This document shows, piece by piece, positions 17,212 through 27,563 of a DNA stretch of 64,000 nucleotides. This stretch comes from Bacillus sp. SB49 (GTDB lineage Bacteria; Bacillota; Bacilli; Bacillales; Halobacillaceae): assembly GCF_000469135.2 (NCBI RefSeq), contig NZ_CP048117.1, positions 2,393,501-2,457,500 of the forward strand, written 5' to 3'. Below the pieces are notes generated by a model. It made no database searches. It had not been told where the DNA came from and was given only the letters and a program-made list of their open reading frames with translations. Numbering within the stretch: the first letter of the stretch is position 1; every line of letters begins with the position of its first letter. Position numbers and translations under genes: made by a program.

Positions 17212-18492
17212 TCATTTCTTCTCCCACTCCTGCACATTTTCCCACACATCCACTTCTCCTGGTCCGACAGGATTGGAAGCTTTCGTACCATCCAGGGACG
17301 GGTGCTTCACGACTTCGGAATCCACTTGTGCTTCCTCTTCCAACTCGTTCAGCACGACAAAACTGGAATGCACCTCCACCCCAGGGACAGGAGGATAATA
17401 ATCTTCCGTTAAGAGCTCCTCATCACCGTTAAGGGACGCACGGTCTTCCCGCCATGTCTCTGCGCTTTCCCCGTCCTGTCCCTGCTGCACCACTTCCACC
17501 TGCCCGGGTTCCAACAAGGTGGAATACTCGACAATCGCTTTCGGCGGTACGGTGCCTGCCGATCGGACATAAATCTGATAATCTGAGCCTGTCGGGTAGC
17601 CGGTCCAGGACACCTCGAATCCAGAAGACGTCTCCTCCCAGTTCAATATGTAGTCATGAGAATAAGGGTTATACAGCTTCAGGTCCCGCTTGTCCTTTAG
17701 ATTCACACCTGCCTCCATGCCAATTTCAGCAAATGCCGGTCTCCTTTGGCTGATGTGTCTTTCCTCCACATCAAACCCAGCTTTCAGACTCGCACCGTAG
17801 ATGGCTGTTGCCGCTATATTCAGCGCTTGTTCATCATATACACCTTCCTCAAACAACAAATCAAGCATGGAGAATGTCTCCCCATTTTCCATTTCTGCAT
17901 GATCGAACAGCTTTCTCATTCGCTCCATATCCACCTCTGCCGGTACGTTCATCGTCTGGCTTCCAATCGATTCATATAGTTCTTCATTCTCCTGATCAAG
18001 AAAATGATAGGCGTCGTATTCCAAAGAATCTTCCGGGAGGGAAGCAGCATCCTCTTTTACAACGTCACGCAGCATCTTTTCTGAGAGTGAATCTCTTAAT
18101 TCGCGGTCCATCTCTTCTTCCAACGGATCAAAAAAACGGTCGGAGAGTACAACGATCAGACCGTTATCAGACCCTTGGACCGCATCCTCCAACGTTTCCT
18201 CCACATCAAACGTCACTTCTTCCGTATCCAGAACAATACGTTTTCCTGATGCTGATAACGTAACGGCTGTTTCATCCCGCCATTCCTCTATGTTGTCTGC
18301 TAAGATTTTTTCCGCTTCTTTCCTGTTCTTGCCGGCCAGAGATATAGAAGCGACCGTCGTATTTTCCGCGTAGTTGCCTCCCCCGGTTACAAAAGTGAAA
18401 GCCTTTGCCGCCTCCTGGGTGGTGAGGAAGAGCAGAAATATACCGATCGTTAAAACAAGCACCAGTTTCCAAGCGGTTTTCTTATGCACCAT
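17212..18492 (-). CDS. VanW-family extracytoplasmic protein at head of pil operon
   Basis: The protein is 426 aa, with an N-terminal membrane anchor or signal (about residues 8-28) and an acidic, helix-rich extracellular body. A VanW-like segment, INIAATAIYGASLKAGFDVEERHISQRRPAF in outline, lies around residues 220-262, and a domain with EVSWTGYPTGSDYQIYV follows. VanW-type proteins have no settled biochemical role. Lying 30 bases upstream of pilB and first in the operon, it may act as a surface partner of the pilus. The assignment to VanW is by motif pattern only. Confidence 0.65.
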   Translation of the reverse strand: MVHKKTAWKLVLVLTIGIFLLFLTTQEAAKAFTFVTGGGNYAENTTVASISLAGKNRKEAEKILADNIEEWRDETAVTLSASGKRIVLDTEEVTFDVEETLEDAVQGSDNGLIVVLSDRFFDPLEEEMDRELRDSLSEKMLRDVVKEDAASLPEDSLEYDAYHFLDQENEELYESIGSQTMNVPAEVDMERMRKLFDHAEMENGETFSMLDLLFEEGVYDEQALNIAATAIYGASLKAGFDVEERHISQRRPAFAEIGMEAGVNLKDKRDLKLYNPYSHDYILNWEETSSGFEVSWTGYPTGSDYQIYVRSAGTVPPKAIVEYSTLLEPGQVEVVQQGQDGESAETWREDRASLNGDEELLTEDYYPPVPGVEVHSSFVVLNELEEEAQVDSEVVKHPSLDGTKASNPVGPGEVDVWENVQEWEKK

Positions 18493-18547
18493 ATCTATTC
18501 AACGCTCCTTGTCAGCCACTTATCAAATGAATCTTTTTTACCACCAA

Positions 18548-18576
18548 ATTATATCTTATAAACCGACATTTGTCGC
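18548..18576 (-). promoter_or_regulatory. Promoter of the type IV pilus operon
   Basis: GCGACA (18571-18576), 17 bases, TATAAT (18548-18553) on the minus strand, upstream of the vanW-like gene. The -10 is perfect and the -35 partial. Confidence 0.6.
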
Positions 18577-18619
18577 ACTGTAACCTTAACAAATGAGCAT
18601 AAAGCATCACAAAAACCAG

Positions 18620-18657
18620 AAAAGCTGGACTCCCTCATAGAGGAAGCCCAGACGTTT
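18620..18657 (-). terminator. Terminator after folC
   Basis: CTGGGCTTCCTC pairs with GAGGGAGTCCAG on the minus strand, followed by CTTTT, a few bases after the folC stop. Confidence 0.75.
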
Positions 18658-18661
18658 TCAG

Positions 18662-19957
18662 TCACTTCTTCATTTTTGATTTAAAGTATGCTCTAACGTC
18701 CGAGATAAAGTATAAGGATCCCGTTATTAACAACACACTCTTATCATCCAACTGCTGCTCGGCGAGCCTCAACGCTTCCTGTAAGTTTTCCGCAGGTAGC
18801 GTCGGTTTAATTGGGGAGAGAGAAGCAAGGTCTTCTTCCTGCAAGGCTCTCGGAAAGTCAAAGCTGGTCACGACTGCGAAATCGACTACTTCTTTCAATT
18901 GATTCATCATCTTTATAACCGGCTTGTCTTCCAAAGCTGCATAAACGAGAACAACCGACCGTCCCCTGTAATGTTCTTTCACTGTATCCACGAGAGCCTT
19001 GGTCCCTTCTTCGTTATGAGCCCCGTCAATAATAGTAAGCGGCTGATTACGGACCGTTTCAAAGCGTGCCGGCCATGTCGTTTGTTCCAATCCGCTACTA
19101 TAATGCCTGCGGTCGATGGCATCTCCCGCCTGCTTTAAACTCTCCATTGTCTGGAGGGCGACCGATGCGTTCTCCACCTGATGGTGCCCTTTCATTCTAC
19201 TGAGAAGAAGTTCCGATTCATACGCACCCGACCGGAATATAAATGTTTCCCCTTCTGGTGTACTTGCTTCATGTGTGACGTGAAAATGCGTAGTTAAAGA
19301 GAATAACGGTGCTTTTTGACTCGTTGCTTCTTCAAGGATGACTTCCATTGCCTCGGGCTGTTTAACGGCCGTCACGACCGGGACCTTCTGCTTGATGATC
19401 CCCGCCTTTTCACCAGCTATCTCCCTTACTGTCGAACCGAGGATATTCATATGGTCATGTCCGATATTTGTGATGACAGAAACGATGGGATGAAGAATAT
19501 TCGTCGAATCATACCGTCCACCAAGTCCCGTTTCCACGACGGCATAATCGATCGGCTGCTCGTCAAAGTAGATCATCGCCATAGCAGTTATGATCTCAAA
19601 CTCTGTCGGTTCTCCTAAAGGGGTTTCCTTCAAAGACTCAGCAAGCGGACGTATCCGACCCACAAGGCGTGCAATCACCGCATCAGAAACCGGCTCCCCG
19701 TTCAGGCTGATACGCTCATTGAATCTTTCGATATAAGGAGAAGTGAAGGTTCCCACCGTGTATCCTTGTGCTTGGAGGAGATTCCTCAGAAAGGAAACGG
19801 TCGAGCCTTTGCCGTTTGTACCGGCGACGTGAATCGCTTTAAAGCCCTTCTCCGGATGGCCGAGGCGTTCCATCATCCAATCCATGCGCTTCAAACCCGG
19901 CTTCACTTTGAACTTCTCTCTCGAATGAATCCAATCCAAAGCTTCTTGATAATTCAT
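18662..19957 (-). CDS. folC: FolC, folylpolyglutamate/dihydrofolate synthase
   Basis: The protein is 431 aa from the ATG at 19957. It has the Mur-ligase-like P-loop AGTNGKGSTVSFL, the VVETGLGGRYDSTN motif and HHQVENASVALQT. It adds glutamate residues to dihydrofolate and tetrahydrofolates. A TTG seven codons upstream would lengthen it slightly but has no better ribosome site. It follows valS as in B. subtilis. Confidence 0.95.
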   Translation of the reverse strand: MNYQEALDWIHSREKFKVKPGLKRMDWMMERLGHPEKGFKAIHVAGTNGKGSTVSFLRNLLQAQGYTVGTFTSPYIERFNERISLNGEPVSDAVIARLVGRIRPLAESLKETPLGEPTEFEIITAMAMIYFDEQPIDYAVVETGLGGRYDSTNILHPIVSVITNIGHDHMNILGSTVREIAGEKAGIIKQKVPVVTAVKQPEAMEVILEEATSQKAPLFSLTTHFHVTHEASTPEGETFIFRSGAYESELLLSRMKGHHQVENASVALQTMESLKQAGDAIDRRHYSSGLEQTTWPARFETVRNQPLTIIDGAHNEEGTKALVDTVKEHYRGRSVVLVYAALEDKPVIKMMNQLKEVVDFAVVTSFDFPRALQEEDLASLSPIKPTLPAENLQEALRLAEQQLDDKSVLLITGSLYFISDVRAYFKSKMKK

Positions 19958-19980
19958 AGCTGTCTTCCCTACCTTCAAAA

Positions 19981-20012
19981 AGGGGAGCGTATTCCTAAAG
20001 AATACACTCCCT
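19981..20012 (-). terminator. Terminator after valS
   Basis: GGGAGTGTATTC pairs with GAATACGCTCCC (minus strand) followed by CTTTTT, between the valS stop and folC. Confidence 0.85.
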
Positions 20013-20021
20013 TTCCATTGT

Positions 20022-22664
20022 TTATGCTTTCAATTCCTTAATTCTCGCTTCGACTTTTGCACGTTTATCCAAATAGTCGGTTTCTTTCTTCCGTTCTTCT
20101 TCGACAACCTGTTCCGGCGCTTTTTTGACAAAACCTTCATTGGACAATTTCTTCTGGACGCGGGTGACTTCCTGATCCCACTTCTTCCATTCATTCTCCA
20201 AACGCTTGATCTCGTCCTCGATATTGATTAAACCTGCAAGCGGCAGATAAAGTTCCGCTCCGGTAACAACCGCTGACATGGCTTTTTCAGGTGCCTGAAG
20301 ATCTGTCGAAATTTCAAGCTCGCTTGGATTACAGAAACGTTCCAGGTAGGCACGGTTCTTCTCAAGCTCATCAACGACAGCTTGATCTTTCGCCTGAATC
20401 ATCAACTGAATTTCTTTAGACATCGGCGTATCCACTTCGGAGCGGATATTCCGCACGGATCGGATAATGGAAACGAGACGCTCCATTTCCGCCACTGCTT
20501 CTTCGTTATGGAAGTCATCCCGGACTACCGGCCAGGACGCCTGCGTGATGGACTCTCCTTGGTGCGGAAGATGCTGCCAAATTTCCTCTGTAATGAAAGG
20601 CATGAACGGATGAAGCATACGCATCGTCTGATCAAGCGTGTAAGCCAGGATCGAACGGGTCGTATGAATTCTCGCCTCGTCTTCTCCGTATAACGGCAGC
20701 TTCGCCATTTCAATGTACCAGTCACAGAAGTCATCCCAGATGAAGTTATACAGGTGACGTCCTGCTTCCCCGAACTCATACTTATCGATGTTCGTCGTCA
20801 CCTGCTCAATCGTCTGATTCAAACGAGTCAGAATCCACTGATCGGCAACGGATTTCTTCCCGGACAAATCAATGTCCTCAAACGTTAAATCTCCCATATT
20901 CATGAGCGCAAAGCGGGAGGCGTTCCAAATCTTGTTGGCGAAGTTCCACGTTGATTCCACCTTCTCCCAGTGGAAGCGCAGATCCTGCCCCGGAGAAGAG
21001 CCGGTAGATAGGAAGTAACGCAGCGAATCCGCGCCATACTTCTCAATGACATCCATCGGATCGACACCGTTTCCGAGGGACTTACTCATTTTCCGTCCAT
21101 CAGCATCACGGACAAGACCGTGGATAAGAACGTCGTCAAACGGACGCTTCCCTGTGAATTCAAGCGACTGGAAGATCATCCGGCTTACCCAGAATCCGAT
21201 GATGTCATAACCGGTAACAAGAACGTTCGTCGGGAAGTAGCGCTTATAATCTTCACTGTCCTCATCCGGCCAGCCCATTGTGGAAAACGGCCACAGAGCG
21301 GAAGAGAACCATGTATCGAGGACATCTTCTTCCTGCTTCCAATTTTCCTCATCTGCCGGTGCTTCTTTGCCGACATACACTTCCCCGGTTTCTTTATGGT
21401 ACCAGGCTGGAATGCGGTGTCCCCACCACAATTGACGGGAAATACACCAATCACGCGTATTTTCCATCCAGTGCAGGTACGGCTTCTCGAATCGTTCCGG
21501 CACGAATGCTACTCGATCGTCTCCTTTTTGAAGATCGACGGAAGCTTCTGCGAGAGGCTTCATGTCAACGAACCACTGGGTGGAAAGATACGGTTCAACT
21601 ACTGCTCCGCTCCGTTCCGAATGGCCGACAGAATGCATGTGCTCTTCAATCTCGAAGAGAACGCCGGATTCCTGAAGGTCCTTGACAATCTGCTTCCGGC
21701 ACTCGAAACGATCCATCCCTTGATACTTACCGGCGTTGTGATTCATTGTTCCGTCTTCATTCATGACAAGAATGCGTTCAAGGTTATGGCGGTTGCCGAT
21801 TTCAAAATCATTTGGATCGTGGGCCGGTGTGATTTTCACCGCTCCTGATCCGAATTCCATATCGACATAATCGTCTCCGACAATTTCAATTTCCCTTCCA
21901 ACGATAGGAAGGATCGCTTTTTTGCCGATCAAATGTTTGTAACGATCATCTTCCGGATGAACGGCAATGGCTGTGTCTCCAAGCATGGTTTCCGGGCGTG
22001 TCGTTGCGATTTCAATCGAACCTTCTTCGCCCTTCAGCGGATAACGCATATGATAGAACGCGCCCTGGACATCTTTATATTCCACTTCAATATCGGAAAG
22101 AGCTGTCTGTGTCGCAGGGTCCCAGTTGATGATGTACTCCCCGCGGTAAATGAGACCTTTCTCATAAAGCTTGACGAATACTTCCTTAACCGCTTTTGAA
22201 AGACCTTCATCCAAAGTGAAACGCTCTCTTGAATAGTCCAAACCGAGGCCGAGTTTCTCCCACTGGGCGCGGATGAATTTTGCATATTCATGCTTCCACT
22301 CCCAGGACTTTTCCAGGAACTTCTCACGTCCTAAATCATGACGATTGATTCCTTCTTCCCGAAGTTTGGCATCGACTTTCGCCTGTGTCGCAATGCCCGC
22401 GTGATCCATTCCCGGCAGCCAAAGGACGTCATATCCCTGCATCCGCTTCACACGGCTTAAAATATCCTGCAATGTCGTATCCCACGCATGGCCAAGGTGC
22501 AGTTTCCCTGTGACGTTCGGCGGCGGGATGACAATAGTATAAGGCTCCTTCTCTTTATCTCCTGTTGCTTCAAAAAACTTGCCGTCCACCCAGTACTGAT
22601 ACCGGTCTTTTTCAATTGCTGCCGGATCGTACTTTGTCGGCATCGAAAGATCTTGTTGATCCAT
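20022..22664 (-). CDS. valS: ValS, valyl-tRNA synthetase
   Basis: The protein is 880 aa from the ATG at 22664 (AGGAGGAAG upstream); the frame runs 25 codons further into the T-box terminator and that part is not coding. Class I signatures are KLHLGHAWD (HIGH) and [11 protein letters not shown] (KMSKS). The C-terminal tRNA-binding coiled coil (about residues 815-880) has the usual Lys/Glu-rich pattern. Expression is controlled by the T-box leader at 22700-22962. Confidence 0.98.
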   Translation of the reverse strand: MDQQDLSMPTKYDPAAIEKDRYQYWVDGKFFEATGDKEKEPYTIVIPPPNVTGKLHLGHAWDTTLQDILSRVKRMQGYDVLWLPGMDHAGIATQAKVDAKLREEGINRHDLGREKFLEKSWEWKHEYAKFIRAQWEKLGLGLDYSRERFTLDEGLSKAVKEVFVKLYEKGLIYRGEYIINWDPATQTALSDIEVEYKDVQGAFYHMRYPLKGEEGSIEIATTRPETMLGDTAIAVHPEDDRYKHLIGKKAILPIVGREIEIVGDDYVDMEFGSGAVKITPAHDPNDFEIGNRHNLERILVMNEDGTMNHNAGKYQGMDRFECRKQIVKDLQESGVLFEIEEHMHSVGHSERSGAVVEPYLSTQWFVDMKPLAEASVDLQKGDDRVAFVPERFEKPYLHWMENTRDWCISRQLWWGHRIPAWYHKETGEVYVGKEAPADEENWKQEEDVLDTWFSSALWPFSTMGWPDEDSEDYKRYFPTNVLVTGYDIIGFWVSRMIFQSLEFTGKRPFDDVLIHGLVRDADGRKMSKSLGNGVDPMDVIEKYGADSLRYFLSTGSSPGQDLRFHWEKVESTWNFANKIWNASRFALMNMGDLTFEDIDLSGKKSVADQWILTRLNQTIEQVTTNIDKYEFGEAGRHLYNFIWDDFCDWYIEMAKLPLYGEDEARIHTTRSILAYTLDQTMRMLHPFMPFITEEIWQHLPHQGESITQASWPVVRDDFHNEEAVAEMERLVSIIRSVRNIRSEVDTPMSKEIQLMIQAKDQAVVDELEKNRAYLERFCNPSELEISTDLQAPEKAMSAVVTGAELYLPLAGLINIEDEIKRLENEWKKWDQEVTRVQKKLSNEGFVKKAPEQVVEEERKKETDYLDKRAKVEARIKELKA

Positions 22665-22699
22665 TCCGATCTTCCTCCTTCTATTCTCTTTGTATAAAA

Positions 22700-22962
22700 T
22701 AAAAACCCCTCCGTCCAAAAAAGGACGGAGGGGATTCATTCCGTGGTACCACCTTCATTTACAGGAAAACAACATACTCTTCCTGTACACTCGACTGACA
22801 TAACGGCTTCTAACCGGCTTCTCCTACTCTTTGGTTCAAAGAAGCTGCATCAAGGGCGACCTTCCATCAACAGGGTTCCTGGAAAACTCTCACCGAATGT
22901 TTTCCTCTCTTTAGGAATTGTTCATGTACTCTTCCCTATCTAAGCATTTCACGTATAAAGGT
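22700..22962 (-). promoter_or_regulatory. T-box riboswitch leader of valS
   Basis: The leader ends in the conserved T-box GGTGGTACCACGG (within 22741-22755), directly followed by a strong terminator hairpin (CCCCTCCGTCC with GGACGGAGGGG, 22706-22733) and a T-run. Upstream stem I elements with alternating pairings span to about 22962. Uncharged tRNA-Val should stabilise the antiterminator. I did not fix the specifier codon by eye. Confidence 0.93.
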
Positions 22963-22972
22963 TATATAACAT

Positions 22973-23002
22973 ATTGTATATAGAAAACAATGCTTTAGTC
23001 AA
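22973..23002 (-). promoter_or_regulatory. SigmaA promoter of the valS T-box transcript
   Basis: TTGACT (22997-23002), 18 bases, TACAAT (22973-22978) on the minus strand, placed just upstream of the T-box leader. Confidence 0.8.
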
Positions 23003-23010
23003 CCTGTAAC

Positions 23011-23053
23011 AAAAAAAATGAGCGTCCGCCCATTCCATGATGGGAAAACGCTC
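23011..23053 (-). terminator. Terminator downstream of spoVID
   Basis: GAGCGT/ACGCTC with an inner CCCAT/ATGGG stem, followed on the minus strand by a run of eight T. It isolates valS from transcription coming from spoVID. Confidence 0.8.
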
Positions 23054-23061
23054 AAAAAAGT

Positions 23062-23265
23062 ATGGAGGTGTTCCTCTTCAGCCGCTTATATAGGTACCGT
23101 CTGCCGATCTGGTGCAGAAACTGGCTGTATGTTCTCGAGAAATGCTTACTGCCGATCGTCATCTTTCAAACCATCCGAATGATCATTTTCCCGACGACGT
23201 TCGATATTTTCCTGTTCGGTTTTCTATTGGGGCTTTTTCTTGCTTTCAAATACAAATGGATTTAG
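23062..23265 (+). CDS. Hypothetical 67-aa membrane protein
   Basis: The reading frame encodes two hydrophobic segments (about residues 18-42 and 47-63) with a positively charged N-terminal half, on the strand opposite all its neighbours. Its stop overlaps the spoVID stop by 2 bases, so the genes converge. No good ribosome site precedes the ATG. In B. subtilis ysxE lies in this interval, but this is unrelated to it. It may be a real small membrane protein or chance. Confidence 0.35.
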   Translation: MEVFLFSRLYRYRLPIWCRNWLYVLEKCLLPIVIFQTIRMIIFPTTFDIFLFGFLLGLFLAFKYKWI

Positions 23266-24266
23266 CTCGGAATATATACAATTTGACCCGGAGACACATC
23301 CTCTGTATGTTCATTCACCCGCTCCAGCTGTTTCACCGTTACACCATACTTCTCAGCGATTGACGAAAGTGTCTCCTCTTCTTGTGCAATATACATCTTC
23401 ATTTGTGTGTACGTATCTTCCCTATTCGGAAATAGGTGTTTGAAAATCTGTTTAATTCCGTCCATTCCGCCCGGCGCTTTTTGTTCCTGTTCTTCCGAAG
23501 AAGACGTCTGCGATTCTTCCACACTGACCTCTACTTCCTCCCAATCGACGATCGTCTCCATCGAAGGCTCGGCCTCGTCACCTGCAGGTGGTGTTTCCGA
23601 TGCCGGAGCTGTATGACCGAAAAATTCCGGGAAGCTCTGTGACTTTTTGTACGTCCACCGTCCATCACTGGATGAACTCGGTTTATCATCCACCGATTCC
23701 TGTTGCTGGTCGAACTGAAAAACAGGAGCTTCGCGTTCCGGGAAAATCGGAATATCCTGGGCTTTATCTTCAGGGAAATTGACCGGCCCAACCCTTGCAG
23801 ATTCGTCAAAGGATTCTTCATTCGCAGCCCCTTTATCCTTTTCTTCGATGCCGTTGATATTAATGTGGGCATGAAGGCGAAGCTGACGTGTGGCTGGTAG
23901 TTCATAATCGAAACTTTCAATATCGATGAGAACATCCTCTAAATTCGATACTCTCTCTAATGGTACCGTTATTTCTACCGGGAATTGGTGACGGAATTCA
24001 TACGCATCCCCTTCGACCGGCGCGACATGATCCATAATCCTCACCGAGTTCGTGAATGCTGCATCCTCGGGATCCCCCGTGTTTCCTGTCGGGATATATT
24101 CTCCCGCAAGTTCCACCGTCCCCTTCAACCGGACGACATCTCCCAGCTCTTCAATGGATATCTCAGGTTCTAAGGAGATACCAATCAGCTCTCGTACTCC
24201 CTGTCCCTCCTTGAACCAAATCGATTCATCTAAATAAAAGGAAAATACATTTTGTTTGTTCTGCAA
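23262..24266 (-). CDS. spoVID: SpoVID-like spore coat encasement protein with C-terminal LysM
   Basis: The protein is 334 aa. The conserved N-terminal region contains FSFYLDESIWFKEGQGV and ELIGISLEPEISI, the middle is long, acidic and low-complexity, and a C-terminal LysM domain (about 285-334) contains LSSIAEKYGVTVKQL. SpoVID drives encasement of the spore by coat proteins. The start is a TTG at 24266 behind GGGAGGGG. It lies between hemL and valS as in B. subtilis. Confidence 0.9.
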   Translation of the reverse strand: MQNKQNVFSFYLDESIWFKEGQGVRELIGISLEPEISIEELGDVVRLKGTVELAGEYIPTGNTGDPEDAAFTNSVRIMDHVAPVEGDAYEFRHQFPVEITVPLERVSNLEDVLIDIESFDYELPATRQLRLHAHININGIEEKDKGAANEESFDESARVGPVNFPEDKAQDIPIFPEREAPVFQFDQQQESVDDKPSSSSDGRWTYKKSQSFPEFFGHTAPASETPPAGDEAEPSMETIVDWEEVEVSVEESQTSSSEEQEQKAPGGMDGIKQIFKHLFPNREDTYTQMKMYIAQEEETLSSIAEKYGVTVKQLERVNEHTEDVSPGQIVYIPS

Positions 24267-24311
24267 TGTCAGGTCCCCTCCCTAAGGTAATAAACACGAT
24301 TCTCTTTTATC

Positions 24312-24340
24312 ACCATATGCGACAGGAGCAGATATATACA
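24312..24340 (-). promoter_or_regulatory. Possible SigmaE promoter of spoVID
   Basis: CATATGGT on the minus strand (24312-24319) keeps the SigE -10 pattern CATAnnnT, with an AT-rich stretch 12-14 bases upstream that only weakly fits the -35. Confidence 0.3.
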
Positions 24341-24451
24341 TAAGAGCTGAAAAGCAGAAAAAGGCCCAACAGCTGAAAAACTCCAGCCTCCAACGAATGC
24401 GGTTAATCAGGAGACTCCCAGTACGCTCCTCTTGACCAGCACTTTTTCCAC

Positions 24452-24488
24452 AAAAACAAAAGCGTACGGGAAGGACCCGTACGCTTTT
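24452..24488 (-). terminator. Terminator of the hem operon
   Basis: AAAAGCGTACGGG pairs with CCCGTACGCTTTT, followed by TGTTTTTG on the minus strand, just after the hemL stop. Confidence 0.9.
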
Positions 24489-24497
24489 GTATAATAG

Positions 24498-25784
24498 TCA
24501 CTTAAGACCGGCGAATACTTTTTCTGCGGCCTGTATCGTTTTCTCGATATCCTCATCCGTATGCTTCGTCGATAAGAACATTCCTTCAAACTGCGAAGGC
24601 GGGAGATAAATTCCTTCTTGGACCATTCCCTGAAAATATTTCTTAAACAATGCTAAATCCGACCGGTTGGCCGTTTCGAAATTAGTGACCGGCTCGTTCG
24701 TAAAGAAGAATCCAACCATGGATCCCGCTCGATTAACCGTCAATGGAACGCCGTGCGTTTCCGCTGCATGAAGAAAACCTTCCACCAATCGGTCTACTTT
24801 GTGGTTAATAGACGTATAGGATTCTTCCGTCAGAGCGGAAAGCGTCTCAAATCCGGCCGTCATAGCAAGTGGGTTCCCGGAAAGTGTTCCGGCCTGATAA
24901 ATATCACCAACTGGAGCGACACGCTCCATGATTTCCCGCTTTCCACCGTAAGCCCCCACAGGAAGGCCTCCTCCGATCACTTTACCGAGGGTGGTCATGT
25001 CAGGAGTGACGTCGAAGTGCCCTTGGGCGCTGTGATAACCAACACGGAACCCTGTCATCACTTCGTCAAAGATAAGAACCGTGCCGTTGGCTTCTGTCAA
25101 CTGACGCAGAGATTTAAGGAATGCTTCCGTCGGCGGTACGACACCCATATTCCCGGATACCGGTTCGATGATGACGGCAGCGAGATCTTCTCCGTATTGT
25201 TCGAAAACGTAACGAACGCTTTCCAAATCGTTATAGGGGACTGTAATCGTATTCTGAGCAATCGACTCCGGAACTCCCGGGGAATCAGGCAGACCGAGCG
25301 TAGCAACACCGGAACCTGCTTTGATAAGCAGGGAATCCCCGTGTCCGTGATAATTCCCTTCAAATTTAAGAATTTTATCACGGCCGGTATAGCCTCTGGC
25401 TACACGCAGCGCGCTCATCGTCGCTTCTGTACCGGAGTTCACCATCCGAAGCATTTCAATGGATGGTACACGTTCAATGACAAGCTCCGCAAGCTTGTTC
25501 TCCATTCTGGTAGGTGCCCCGAAGCTTGTCCCGTGTGCCGTCACCTTCGTTAAGGCTTCCGTCACTTTAGGGTCTGCATGGCCAAGAATGAGCGGACCGA
25601 AACTAAGTACGTAATCGATATATTCATTTCCATCGATATCCACAAGTTTCGACCCTTCCCCTCTTTCCATAAAAATCGGGTCCATATCTACGGATTTGAA
25701 CGCACGGACAGGGGAGTTGACCCCGCCGGGCATCAAATCTACTGCTTTATCGTACGCCTGCTTTGATTGATCAAAATTCCTCAT
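24498..25784 (-). CDS. hemL: HemL, glutamate-1-semialdehyde 2,1-aminomutase
   Basis: The protein is 428 aa, a PLP enzyme of aminotransferase class III. The PLP lysine is in [18 protein letters not shown], and [19 protein letters not shown] precedes it. It converts glutamate-1-semialdehyde to 5-aminolevulinate in the C5 pathway. The ATG at 25784 has AAAGGGTG upstream. It is the last gene of the haem operon. Confidence 0.97.
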   Translation of the reverse strand: MRNFDQSKQAYDKAVDLMPGGVNSPVRAFKSVDMDPIFMERGEGSKLVDIDGNEYIDYVLSFGPLILGHADPKVTEALTKVTAHGTSFGAPTRMENKLAELVIERVPSIEMLRMVNSGTEATMSALRVARGYTGRDKILKFEGNYHGHGDSLLIKAGSGVATLGLPDSPGVPESIAQNTITVPYNDLESVRYVFEQYGEDLAAVIIEPVSGNMGVVPPTEAFLKSLRQLTEANGTVLIFDEVMTGFRVGYHSAQGHFDVTPDMTTLGKVIGGGLPVGAYGGKREIMERVAPVGDIYQAGTLSGNPLAMTAGFETLSALTEESYTSINHKVDRLVEGFLHAAETHGVPLTVNRAGSMVGFFFTNEPVTNFETANRSDLALFKKYFQGMVQEGIYLPPSQFEGMFLSTKHTDEDIEKTIQAAEKVFAGLK

Positions 25785-25809
25785 AATCTGCACCCTTTCT
25801 TCTATTCTT

Positions 25810-26787
25810 TTATTGGTTCAGCCACTTCGCTGCATCTTTGGCAAAATAGGTGATGATCAGATCCGCACCTGCGCGTTTCATGGACAACAGCTTCTCCATA
25901 ACGATCTCCTGCTCATTAACCCAGCCGTTCTGGGCAGCTGCTTTGATCATGGAATATTCCCCGCTGACATTGTAGGCGACCAGCGGAAGACGGAAACGAT
26001 CTTTCACTTCTCTCATAATATCCAAGTAAGCAAGAGCCGGCTTGACGATGAGGAAGTCTGCTCCCTCTTCTACATCAGATTCCGCTTCACGCAGCGCTTC
26101 CAAACGGTTGGCAGGATCCATCTGATACGCCCGACGGTCGCCGAATTGTGGTGTGCTGTGAGCGGCGTCACGGAAAGGACCATAGAAGGCAGATGCATAT
26201 TTAACAGCATAGGACATCACAGGAATGTGATGGAAACCAGCTTCATCCAGACCCGCACGGATGGCAGCGACAAACCCGTCCATCATATTGGAAGGTGCGA
26301 TAATATCCGCTCCGGCTTCCGCCTGTGTCACTGCGGTTTGCGTAAGGTACTTCAACGATTCGTCATTGATTATTTCCCCGTCGCGAACAACGCCGCAGTG
26401 GCCGTGGTCGGTATATTGACAGAGACAGGTATCCGCGATGACCGTGAGCTCCGGCACCTCTTCCTTGATCTGACGGATTGCCTGCTGGACGATTCCATGC
26501 TCATGGAAAGCCTGTGTTCCGACCTCATCTTTCTCCTTCGGTACGCCGAACACGATGACCGACCGGATACCCAGATTCACGAGTTCCTGCATCTCTTCCG
26601 TAAGGTAATCTAGAGAGACCTGGTGGACACCAGGCATGGAAGCCACTGGATTTTTGATGTTTTCTCCTTCCACAACGAAAATCGGATAGATCAGATCATC
26701 CGTACTGAGCTTCGTTTCACGCACGAGCGCTCTCATAGAGTCTGTGCGGCGCAGACGACGGTGTCGTTTAAATGTTGTTTCTTTCAT
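25810..26787 (-). CDS. hemB: HemB, porphobilinogen synthase
   Basis: The protein is 325 aa. The zinc site shows three cysteines in [14 protein letters not shown], so it is the Zn-dependent form, and the Schiff-base lysines lie in [19 protein letters not shown] and [13 protein letters not shown]. It condenses two 5-aminolevulinates. It starts 3 bases after hemD. Confidence 0.97.
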   Translation of the reverse strand: MKETTFKRHRRLRRTDSMRALVRETKLSTDDLIYPIFVVEGENIKNPVASMPGVHQVSLDYLTEEMQELVNLGIRSVIVFGVPKEKDEVGTQAFHEHGIVQQAIRQIKEEVPELTVIADTCLCQYTDHGHCGVVRDGEIINDESLKYLTQTAVTQAEAGADIIAPSNMMDGFVAAIRAGLDEAGFHHIPVMSYAVKYASAFYGPFRDAAHSTPQFGDRRAYQMDPANRLEALREAESDVEEGADFLIVKPALAYLDIMREVKDRFRLPLVAYNVSGEYSMIKAAAQNGWVNEQEIVMEKLLSMKRAGADLIITYFAKDAAKWLNQ

Positions 26788-26789
26788 AA

Positions 26790-27563
26790 TTATCGTTTCC
26801 CTTCGCTAGAAAAGTACTGAACGATGCGTTCAATCATGGATTCAATGGTGTAATTCTCTGGTATACAGATATTTGTAAAACCGAAGCGCGCTGCCGCATC
26901 TGCTGTTGTTGGGCCGATGCAGAAACAGGGAAGCTTCCGTCCTTTATTTTCCGAATCACTGACAGCAGTATGATAGGCCTTGACGGTAGAGGGGCTGGTA
27001 AAAGTCAAAGCATCAAGGCGCCCCTCCTCAAGCCAAGCCGCTATATGCCGCTTGTGATCGTCCACTAGTAGCGTATCATACACGGTCATCGAATGAAAAA
27101 ACACCTGCTCAGCTTTGAAATATGCAGGGAGAACATCTCTCGATAAATTACCTCTTATGTACAAAATTTTTCCCGGTTCCGGAAAAGCTTCGAGAAATTC
27201 TCCTCCCATTACTTCCGCACGGTATTCCGTTGGAACGAAATCGGCCTTGTACCCGAATTGTTTCAGCTGCTGCTCCGTCTTCTTCCCGACGATTGCAAAC
27301 CTGAGTTCCGGAGGGACCGTCCTTCCGTGTTTTCTCAAAAGCTCGAAAAAAAACTTCACGCCATTAGAGCTCGTCATAAAAACCCAAGAATAGTCGTGAA
27401 GTTCATGCAGAAGGTGGGAACTGCTTTTTGTATCTTTCAATTGGAAGGTAAGAAGAGGGGCATGATAAGCCACTCCCCCCTGCTTTTCAATGTGCTTGAT
27501 GAAACGCTGCGCCTGGGATTTTCCTCTTGTAACGAGGATGCCTTTCCCTTCCAGCGGTTTCAT
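26790..27563 (-). CDS. hemD: HemD, uroporphyrinogen-III synthase
   Basis: The protein is 257 aa with the two-domain HemD fold. Recognisable parts are [32 protein letters not shown] and [15 protein letters not shown]. It closes and inverts ring D of hydroxymethylbilane. It overlaps the hemC stop by one base, and the family is poorly conserved but the context is decisive. Confidence 0.94.
   Translation of the reverse strand: MKPLEGKGILVTRGKSQAQRFIKHIEKQGGVAYHAPLLTFQLKDTKSSSHLLHELHDYSWVFMTSSNGVKFFFELLRKHGRTVPPELRFAIVGKKTEQQLKQFGYKADFVPTEYRAEVMGGEFLEAFPEPGKILYIRGNLSRDVLPAYFKAEQVFFHSMTVYDTLLVDDHKRHIAAWLEEGRLDALTFTSPSTVKAYHTAVSDSENKGRKLPCFCIGPTTADAAARFGFTNICIPENYTIESMIERIVQYFSSEGKR

Noticed and set aside
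21120-21848. Plus-strand reading frame of 242 codons antisense to valS
   Set aside because: It overlaps a fully conserved synthetase gene and has no ribosome site.
24753-26613. Two 266-codon plus-strand frames over hemL and hemB
   Set aside because: Antisense shadows of highly conserved enzymes.
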